The position numbers and the translations under genes were made by a program. A model generated the notes under the pieces. The model was not told the origin of the DNA and ran no database searches. It saw nothing but the letters and a program-made list of their open reading frames with translations. From the NCBI RefSeq assembly GCF_002900975.1, contig NZ_PJON01000001.1, forward strand, positions 1,639,700 to 1,703,699: a stretch of DNA of 64,000 nt, written 5' to 3'. Shown here piece after piece: positions 52,080 to 59,401 of this stretch (position 1 is the stretch's first letter; every line of letters begins with the position of its first letter). This stretch comes from Tabrizicola aquatica (GTDB lineage Bacteria; Pseudomonadota; Alphaproteobacteria; Rhodobacterales; Rhodobacteraceae).

Positions 52080-53927
52080 ATGAACCGCAATCTTCTGCTC
52101 TCCGTCGCCTTCGTCGCACTTCTTGCCGGGTGCACCGATGATGAAACCACCGCCAACGAAAAGCTCACCGAAGCGCTGGAGCGGGTGGTGGCCGCACAAA
52201 ACGCGCCGACGCAGACCGAGGCGCATGCCAGCCTGGTTGCCGCGCGCGACCTTCTGGCAGAAATCCGCACCGACTTGCCCGGTACGGCCGCCGCGTTGAA
52301 GGTTGTCTCGGGTGAGACCATCGGCACCGTCGATCTGTCGCAACTCGACAGCCTGATCGCAGCGGTCGAGCGCGCGATGGCACCGGAACTCTGCGCCAGC
52401 AATCCGACCGCGTACTGCATGATCATGATTGACCTCGAGGCCGAGGCCAGCCGCCGCGGCATTACGGCCGACGAACTTCTGAAGTCAAAGGGTGACCCGC
52501 AGGATTTTCTGAACTACTTCAGACTCCTCGATGGTGGCCCCGAAACGGCCAAGACCTTTGCCGGCCAAACACGGACCGCGCCCAACCGCGAGCTTTTTGA
52601 GGTGATGTACCGCCTGCTTGCGAACGGCCATGAGGAGGCGTTGAAAGCCTGGCTTGCGGAAACCTCCCCTGCCCCCGGATCGCAGATCGTCGACTGGCCG
52701 GGCTTTCTCAAACTCGCCGCCGAGAACCGGAACGGCCGGAACCTGGTGCAGACGCCGGTGACGATGGCCACCGTGGCGCGCCTGGCAGAAGCCGAAGGCG
52801 ACCTGGTTGACCATCTGGTCACGCAGATCGGCGGCCTTGAAGCCCTGCAGATCGCGATGGAGGATGACCCGCTGCAAAAGCTTGCCGAATGGCGGGAAAA
52901 GGGGTGGATCAACGAAGGATCAGACGCCGAAGGCATGGCCGCCGTCATCTTGTGGAACGCGGGCGAGGAGGATGCAGCCCACGCGATCTTTGCGACCAAG
53001 GCCATGACTTCCAATGATTTCGTGATTGAAAGCCTGCCGCTTTGGGTCGGCCCGGACGTGCGCGCCGAGTTTCTGGCGGCGGCCTTGCCGTTGGCGACCG
53101 ATGCGCGGGACCGCGCAAGGATCGTCATGGCGTTGATTGCCCTGGGCGACGAAGATGCTGCAGCTCCAGCCTTGGCGCTACTCGGTCTGGAAAAGGCCTC
53201 AGGCGACCAGCCCGCTTCCGATCTTCTGCCACCGCAGCCGGGATCGTTGACCGAGCATCTTGGCCGCTTTGCCGAGACGACCGGCATCGCCCTCGGGCGG
53301 GCCAATGCGCAGGCCATGCTGGATGCGTTGCAGACGATTTCAGACGCGAACTTCCCCGCAGAAGCGCGGCTGGCCTTGCAAAACGGTTGGCTTATCGGGC
53401 GTGCGATCGAGGGGAAAACCGATAGACTGCCTGAAGCCATTCGTGCGATGCCAAACGGCAGCAATGAACGGTTTTTGCGCAATCTGATGTGGGAAATGCT
53501 GACGGCAGGACAGGTCGAACAGGCCACCGCCCTTTTCAATGAGATTGTGGACAGGGATGCAACCGCGGCCGGTGCTGACAAAGACGGCGTGCTTATGGAG
53601 GCAGCACTTCTGGCGGGGCGATTTTCCTTGGCGGCCGAAGCGCTTGATCAGGTGAACACAGCCTCCAGCTATCCCGAACGGGCCCTGCGCCTGAGGCTGA
53701 TGCACGACAAAGCTCCGGATGATGCCGCCCTCTTCGCCTTTCTGGACGCTTGGGATCGTCAGTCCCGCGGGCGGGCGGCAGCGACTCTGGCCGAAACCGA
53801 CCGCTTCACCGGCGCGGGCCATCCCGCCTTGGCCGCACGGTTTGCCTTTAGACTGAAGGGAGAGCGGCAACTGGATGCCGTGTCGCAACTGGCCCGGGCC
53901 TGGCCGGGAGTCAAACCGCGTAACTGA
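52080..53927 (+). CDS. Large helical lipoprotein
   Basis: A 615-aa protein with a lipoprotein signal (RNLLLSVAFVALLAGCTDD; lipidated Cys in LAGC). AGGAAGGGG lies about 7-12 bases before the ATG. The mature part consists of Ala/Leu/Glu-rich helices that look like tandem helical repeats (AARDLLAEIRTDLPGTAAAL, EQATALFNEIVDRDA, LAAEALDQVNTASSYPERAL), possibly SEL1/TPR-like. It is fixed in the inner or outer membrane facing the periplasm. It continues the rightward CHAT set. The family is unknown to me. Confidence 0.75.
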   Translation: MNRNLLLSVAFVALLAGCTDDETTANEKLTEALERVVAAQNAPTQTEAHASLVAARDLLAEIRTDLPGTAAALKVVSGETIGTVDLSQLDSLIAAVERAMAPELCASNPTAYCMIMIDLEAEASRRGITADELLKSKGDPQDFLNYFRLLDGGPETAKTFAGQTRTAPNRELFEVMYRLLANGHEEALKAWLAETSPAPGSQIVDWPGFLKLAAENRNGRNLVQTPVTMATVARLAEAEGDLVDHLVTQIGGLEALQIAMEDDPLQKLAEWREKGWINEGSDAEGMAAVILWNAGEEDAAHAIFATKAMTSNDFVIESLPLWVGPDVRAEFLAAALPLATDARDRARIVMALIALGDEDAAAPALALLGLEKASGDQPASDLLPPQPGSLTEHLGRFAETTGIALGRANAQAMLDALQTISDANFPAEARLALQNGWLIGRAIEGKTDRLPEAIRAMPNGSNERFLRNLMWEMLTAGQVEQATALFNEIVDRDATAAGADKDGVLMEAALLAGRFSLAAEALDQVNTASSYPERALRLRLMHDKAPDDAALFAFLDAWDRQSRGRAAATLAETDRFTGAGHPALAARFAFRLKGERQLDAVSQLARAWPGVKPRN

Positions 53928-54115
53928 AGCACATTCGGCAATCATGATGGAATGTGAGCCGTTTGCGTGAACTCTTGCGACGGGAAGGTCGTAAAAAGCG
54001 AGACAGGCAAAACCATCACTCTGCCAAAACGTGCAGCCGTAACCCCTCGGGGAAGCTTGCGAAGAATCAAGAAACGGGCAAGCTTCCTCGAAACCGACAA
54101 GGCAGGGACAGGTCG

Positions 54116-57064
54116 ATGAAACTCAGAAGCACGCTCTTTGCCATTTCATTGGCCATGTTCTCAGCAACTGGCGGGGGCGCGCAGACGGCACCAGCAGATG
54201 CCAGCTCGTTCACAGCCCTTGAGGCAGCCCTCAAAGGGGATACATGGTCAAATGCACTCGTTGGTGTTGCCGACCAGATATCCGATCCATATGTGGAATT
54301 CGTTGCCCCAGACCGTTACTATTCGTCGGGCGCTTATCTCCCCTTCGCCTTCGCCCCTGCATCCTTTGCCCCTCAGAGCATGAATTGGCGCCAATACTGC
54401 GAGGGCCAGGAGATCGTCGAAGAGAAAATTGAAAGCGATTGGAAAACCATTCGGGAAGCACTTCAGGCCCGGGCTGAGACACTTGGGGTGTCGGCGGAAG
54501 AAATTCGTCGCCACGACTACGATCCGACGCCCGACCCTTATTTAACCTGGCGTGCGTTAGATGACAGAGGGCTTGCCAGCGACAGTTCGAGCAAAGCGAT
54601 TTTCGCGCAAGTTGGTCAGTTCTATCTTGAAGTCTTGGGGCTGCAGATCGCGAACCGCCTTTGTGAAACTACCGAACAGGAAATGGCGCTGGGCGCAAGC
54701 GGCACTTACGAGGCGATTGAAATCATCAAAGCCAGCCTCATGATCGAGCAGCTCGATTTCATCGACATGGCTAAAATCTCACCCGATGCTCCAATTCCTG
54801 CAGACATCGATCATCTGAAACTTGGTTCTCGAGCTGCTATTACAACAGAGGAGGGCACAATCGTTGCGAGTTCCGATCAGTTTCCGGCGGCGGCCAATGT
54901 TATTATTGCGGCCCTTAAGGAAAACGTAGATTTGAAAGAGTCACTCGGCTTACCGGAAAACGCCTTACATGATCAGTCGATCAACTATCTGGCTTCTTTG
55001 CTGCTGCGTTATTCGTTCAACACACATGAATACTGGCCCCATGTAACACAGGCTTTGGCAGAGGTCAGACCCAAAGTCGTCACAATAGATCTGCTCACTG
55101 AAAGCAACAGACCTTACGGTGCTTACGATCTTTTCCAGTCTTGTGCGTTGCTAGACGGTGTAGATTTGAAAATCCTCAATGTCTCCGCCGAGGGCGAACA
55201 TGCCGCAGGTTTCACATTGAACGACTGCAGCCTGCGATCTCTCTCTATTTCCAATGGCCGCATTAGAGGGCTCTGGATGAACCGGGCGACGGTGACGGGG
55301 GCTGTGGTGCTAGAAGACCTGGTTGTTCAGCGAGGGCTCTATCTGAATGATCTGAAAGCCAGAGATGTCCGGATTGAGAATGTTCGCGCATGGCGGACTG
55401 GCTCAACCGAAACCGAAGGGTTGGGGGGCATTGATAATCCTGTTGAGGTCGGGCTAAACAACGCACAGGTTGATGACGAGATCGTTGTTAGAAACTCATC
55501 AGTCAAGGATTTCTGGGCAAGCAAGGCACAAGCCAAAGTCCTCAGGATGTCAGATAGTAAATTCTCGGGCGTTGTTGAGCTTTGGGGAGTGGAGGGCGGG
55601 CTTCTATTTTTCAAAGGCAATCAAGCCAAAGAACTGACTGCATGGCACTCCCACTGGCAAACTGTGGAGATTGCGGACTCTGATCGAAACGTGGGGAAGA
55701 TTGAAACGATTACGATGAACTATCTGCACGCCGATGGCCGCGTCTACTTGGCGCAGACAGAAATCGGGACAGCACGTATGTTGAGCTTGCGCGCAGGTGA
55801 TATCGATTTTCAGTGTTTGCGAGTCCGCAACGAAATCAATCTCGAAGATGCGAGGTCAGCCTCCTTTTTTGGCCTTTCCCGTATTGATGCAAGCAAGATC
55901 AACTTGAAAAGGGTTCGGGCCGAAAGCCTTCGATTCTACAATGATGATTTGTCGGGATTGGTAGCCTCTCCAGCTGGAGCTGACGATGCCGCGGTGCCAA
56001 CAAGTCGCGAAACACGCACTTCCTCTTTGTATGCTGACGGCAAATGCCAATTGGAAAGCACCGTCGGCGTTCTGGATCTGGAAGATGCAGAGTTTGATCG
56101 GGTTCGCTTGGCAACAACCATTCGGCAACAACTTTTTGCCAACGGCGCTCAGATCGGCTCCTTGATCGTGCCCGGCAATCGATCTGCGTTTGATGCTGGG
56201 GCAAACATCAACCTGCGACATGCCGAAATCGGATCACTGGTCTTGTCTCTGGGCGCGCTTCGCCCGGATTCCGCGAACAGTCGGCAACTTTCGTTCGAAG
56301 GGGCTACCATTGGCGGAATCTCAGTTTTCGACCGTGACAAGGATGACGTTAGCATCACGATCAATCCCACCGAGACTGCCACGAAACCTGACATACCAGA
56401 CCACGAATGTGAGAACCGCAATGGTCAGGAACGGCTCCGGTGCCTGTATGTGGACGAGTTGCTGCCCGCCTTGGGCGTGACGATCGATGGAGGTCGATTT
56501 GTCTCGCAGGACGATGGACAGTATTCGGGTGCCGTCTACCGGACTTTGCGCGCAGCTGCCGAGCGCGAAGGCTACCCGGAACTTGGTCAGTCCTTAGCGA
56601 TCATCCAGAATGACCACTATGCAGCTTCGGTCGCATCAGACGACTTTATCAAAAGTGGCTTTTACAGTTTAGGCTATGCAATCAACCGTTACGGCTACGA
56701 GAACTCTCGCGGCGTAATCATTCTGCTATTCATCTGGCTCGGCGGTTTTCTCATACTCAATCATGCCTTCCTGTTGTGGCTGGTGTCAGAACCTTTTCGA
56801 AGGCTTTTCCCGAATTATTTTAGTCCCGAGAAAGTCGCAGAAATTGACAAGCACGACCGGCAAAGCTTCATTGTATCTCACATTTTCCTCAGTGTTGATC
56901 GGACCATTCCGACCTTAGGTTTGGACAATGAGTTCGCCCAACCAGCAGCCGGTCAAGGCCAGAAGTTTGGTCCCTGGGTGCTGGCAGCGCTTTACGTTCA
57001 ACGACTGTGCGCCTTTGTTGTCATCGCCTTTATGCTGGGTGGGGTCTTCAACGTCTTTCAATGA
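54116..57064 (+). CDS. Exported beta-helix protein with C-terminal membrane segments
   Basis: A 982-aa protein starting at ATG 54116, where the signal peptide begins (MKLRSTLFAISLAMFSATGG); the frame is open to 53954. Residues ~100-330 are helical with periplasmic character. Residues ~330-770 show repeated short beta motifs (LLDGVDLKILNVSAE, FTLNDCSLRSLSISNGRIRG, LWMNRATVTGAVVLEDLVVQ), typical of a pentapeptide-like right-handed beta-helix. Two membrane segments follow near the end (GVIILLFIWLGGFLILNHAF; LCAFVVIAFMLGGVFNVF). The bulk would sit in the periplasm with the tail in the inner membrane. It ends the CHAT set. Its A+T content is higher than that of the lipoprotein gene. The function is unknown. 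Confidence 0.75.
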   Translation: MKLRSTLFAISLAMFSATGGGAQTAPADASSFTALEAALKGDTWSNALVGVADQISDPYVEFVAPDRYYSSGAYLPFAFAPASFAPQSMNWRQYCEGQEIVEEKIESDWKTIREALQARAETLGVSAEEIRRHDYDPTPDPYLTWRALDDRGLASDSSSKAIFAQVGQFYLEVLGLQIANRLCETTEQEMALGASGTYEAIEIIKASLMIEQLDFIDMAKISPDAPIPADIDHLKLGSRAAITTEEGTIVASSDQFPAAANVIIAALKENVDLKESLGLPENALHDQSINYLASLLLRYSFNTHEYWPHVTQALAEVRPKVVTIDLLTESNRPYGAYDLFQSCALLDGVDLKILNVSAEGEHAAGFTLNDCSLRSLSISNGRIRGLWMNRATVTGAVVLEDLVVQRGLYLNDLKARDVRIENVRAWRTGSTETEGLGGIDNPVEVGLNNAQVDDEIVVRNSSVKDFWASKAQAKVLRMSDSKFSGVVELWGVEGGLLFFKGNQAKELTAWHSHWQTVEIADSDRNVGKIETITMNYLHADGRVYLAQTEIGTARMLSLRAGDIDFQCLRVRNEINLEDARSASFFGLSRIDASKINLKRVRAESLRFYNDDLSGLVASPAGADDAAVPTSRETRTSSLYADGKCQLESTVGVLDLEDAEFDRVRLATTIRQQLFANGAQIGSLIVPGNRSAFDAGANINLRHAEIGSLVLSLGALRPDSANSRQLSFEGATIGGISVFDRDKDDVSITINPTETATKPDIPDHECENRNGQERLRCLYVDELLPALGVTIDGGRFVSQDDGQYSGAVYRTLRAAAEREGYPELGQSLAIIQNDHYAASVASDDFIKSGFYSLGYAINRYGYENSRGVIILLFIWLGGFLILNHAFLLWLVSEPFRRLFPNYFSPEKVAEIDKHDRQSFIVSHIFLSVDRTIPTLGLDNEFAQPAAGQGQKFGPWVLAALYVQRLCAFVVIAFMLGGVFNVFQ

Positions 57065-57156
57065 CCCCGGCGAATGGCATAGCTTCCGCCGTCATGCTGG
57101 CGCCGCCGCGCCTTTTGTGGGGGTTGAGAAAGCAGATACAGTCGTCCTTTGGCCGA

Positions 57157-57954
57157 TCAAAGAGTAAGGACCAAGGACTTCAGGAGAGGCGTAAGCCCCG
57201 CGTTCTGTCCTGTCCACTCGTCGGGATAACCAAGAGAAATGTTCCGGATTTCGGTTCTTCCGATCACGCGCTGTTGCGCCCGGTGCGTATGGCCGAAAAG
57301 CCAAACCTTCGGTTGATACCGCGCGATCAAAGCAGTCAGGTCAGAACCATAGGCGGCATCCATGTCCTGTGAAGGCTTAGGCGGGATCGGCGCGTGGTGG
57401 GTGACGACAACGGTCTCTCCGCAAAACGGAGTCGCCAGTTCAGCTTCAAGCCATGCCAGATCAGTGCGGTGCAGCGCGACCGTATCACGCGGCTGCAACC
57501 TGCGATATCCGTCAGACGCAACACGGATCAGTCGGTAGTCATTCATCACCCGCTCTGCCTTGGTCATGTTGATATCACGGTCACCGCCCAGCATCATGTC
57601 CGTCCAAAGCGTGCAGCAGAGGAAACGGTGATTGCCAAGCTGAATGACCTTCCGCTGCGCATATCCAACTCCAGCCTGCTCGCACGCGGTGATCAGCTTG
57701 TCCTCTCGGTCAATCTTTCCGCCATAGGGATCGTGGTTGCCAGGAAACACGTGCAGCTTGGCAAGGTCCATCCGTTCAGCAAACCACGCAAACACCTGTG
57801 GCCACCGGATGAAGGCTTTGTTCGAGATGTCCCCGGCAAGAATGACGAGATCAAGCGAGTCCCAGTAATCTAGCCCCAATCCCGCGAAAGGATCGACACT
57901 AGCCTGCCGCCAATGGTCCCAATGTAGATCGGCAAGGATTAGGGCGCGGGACAA
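57157..57954 (-). CDS. Calcineurin-like metallophosphoesterase
   Basis: A 265-aa phosphoesterase with the family's metal-binding motifs in order: DLHWDHW near the N-terminus, LVILAGDISNKAF (GD), VFPGNHDPYGG (GNHD), VVTHHAPIPPK and WLFGHTHRAQQ (GHTH). The substrate cannot be predicted; relatives hydrolyse nucleotides or nucleic acids, and some are defence effectors. It is transcribed alone, convergent with the beta-helix gene, and lies between the CHAT set and the second McrBC. The length is normal for the family. Confidence 0.88.
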   Translation of the reverse strand: MSRALILADLHWDHWRQASVDPFAGLGLDYWDSLDLVILAGDISNKAFIRWPQVFAWFAERMDLAKLHVFPGNHDPYGGKIDREDKLITACEQAGVGYAQRKVIQLGNHRFLCCTLWTDMMLGGDRDINMTKAERVMNDYRLIRVASDGYRRLQPRDTVALHRTDLAWLEAELATPFCGETVVVTHHAPIPPKPSQDMDAAYGSDLTALIARYQPKVWLFGHTHRAQQRVIGRTEIRNISLGYPDEWTGQNAGLTPLLKSLVLTL

Positions 57955-58084
57955 AGCTATCGACCAGTGATGAGTGACAGGGAGCTCAATATCGGTGAGT
58001 TCAGGTCATTGGCAAGAATTGATCCCTCCGCTGCGACAGCAGCATGTTGGGAATTCTGCAGAAAGCCCCCCCTGTCAATACAGA

Positions 58085-59401
58085 TCAATTTGCAACATGG
58101 GCCGACTCTTCGGAGCCAGCAAGGATCCGGTTCGAGATGCGATCCACCAGGTCCTTGCCACTGGATATGTCAAAGCTCGCCGTTTCCAGCAGTGTTTCTT
58201 GACCCGTCACCCGGAACCGCGCACGGATCCCCTCTTCGTCGCCCAGGCCAGCGTGGTGGGGATAGAGCAGCGTCAAGCGCGGTGCCTTGTAAAGGTGGGC
58301 GTAGGCCATCATCTGGTAAACGTCCGCCTGCGACACCCCCAGTTTCGGGTCGTCGATCCGGGCGGAAATCCGCTTCCACTTGGTGTCGATCACATGGGCG
58401 ACGTGGCCAGCGCGCCAGATCAGAATGTCAGGCTTGGTCTGGAACACCGCCCGATCGTCATCAAGCGACGTCAGACAGAACAGGCGGCCACCCTGCAGTG
58501 TCACGCGAGATTCAGACCCCGCCAGCGCCCGCGTCACCAAACGGCCGATGTATTCTTCGAACAGGGCATTCATCTCGAACAGCAGGGCCGATCCCTGCCC
58601 TGACCCGGCACTGGTGGTCTGGTATCGATTGCGCAGGAACAGCTGAGCCATTCCAAAGAGCTCCTGCAACGCGCTGTTCGTACGGTCGATGACAACATCG
58701 TCCCACCTCAGGGCGGGCACCTGCACATCCGCGACCTCGGCATAGAGGAACGCCAGTTCCCGCAGCCGCTGCAAGTTCGTCGCGTTGCGCGACATGCCCG
58801 CCAGATGCGCGATGGTCGCCTTCATGATGCGGTTGAGGGCGATATCCTCGGACAACTCGTCATGGCGGCACGCCAGACGGCCCGGGTTTGCGAGATGCCG
58901 GGTGAACTGGCGTGGGATATCCAGCGATCCCCGCAAGGTAGGCAGGTCGTCGTCGTGGAGGGTATAGCGTCGCGGCATGCCCCGCCGCACCGCCTCAGTC
59001 AGCTTGTCGCAAAAGATGCGGATCAGGATCTCCAGCAGCGTTTCGCGCTGCCAGTCGAGGTCGGTCATGCGTCCTGTCTCGACCTTGAGATTGAGGGCCA
59101 CCGCGAGCATGTGCACAAGGCGCTTGCGGATCTCACGCGTCTCTTGGGCAGAGCCTTCCTTTTCGCCGACGTCGATCTTCGGCAGGATTTCCAGCGTGCA
59201 GCCTGGCACCGCCAGAACGCCTACCACCCCGCGCGCCCGCAGGTCGTGGCGCCGATCCTCAAGAACGCCGCCGCCGCCGCGCCCGGCGAAGGGGGATGCC
59301 TTGGCAAGTGCCACAAGGCGCTGGGCAAGATGCGGCGGAATACACCCCTCCCTATCGCCATGGGGCACGGCCTCCCATTCGCGAACGGAGTAGGCGGGCA
59401 T
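58085..59401 (-). CDS. mcrC: McrC-like restriction nuclease subunit, copy 2
   Basis: A 438-aa McrC with the same length and start as copy 1 (11913-13229) and a similar sequence along the whole protein. Differences are scattered (for example MPRRYTLHDDDL against MPRRYSLRDDDL). The nuclease core is KPDILIWRAGHVAHVIDTKW where copy 1 has KLGDQ; the catalytic DTKW is kept. The extreme C-terminus differs. Its start overlaps the mcrB stop by one base. A metallophosphoesterase gene lies beyond its 3' end. Confidence 0.9.
   Translation of the reverse strand: MPAYSVREWEAVPHGDREGCIPPHLAQRLVALAKASPFAGRGGGGVLEDRRHDLRARGVVGVLAVPGCTLEILPKIDVGEKEGSAQETREIRKRLVHMLAVALNLKVETGRMTDLDWQRETLLEILIRIFCDKLTEAVRRGMPRRYTLHDDDLPTLRGSLDIPRQFTRHLANPGRLACRHDELSEDIALNRIMKATIAHLAGMSRNATNLQRLRELAFLYAEVADVQVPALRWDDVVIDRTNSALQELFGMAQLFLRNRYQTTSAGSGQGSALLFEMNALFEEYIGRLVTRALAGSESRVTLQGGRLFCLTSLDDDRAVFQTKPDILIWRAGHVAHVIDTKWKRISARIDDPKLGVSQADVYQMMAYAHLYKAPRLTLLYPHHAGLGDEEGIRARFRVTGQETLLETASFDISSGKDLVDRISNRILAGSEESAHVAN

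Noticed and set aside
52514..53581. 355-aa - strand frame opposite the lipoprotein gene
   Set aside because: Ser/Ala/Arg-rich antisense frame without a ribosome site; the + strand gene has a lipobox and a good ribosome site.
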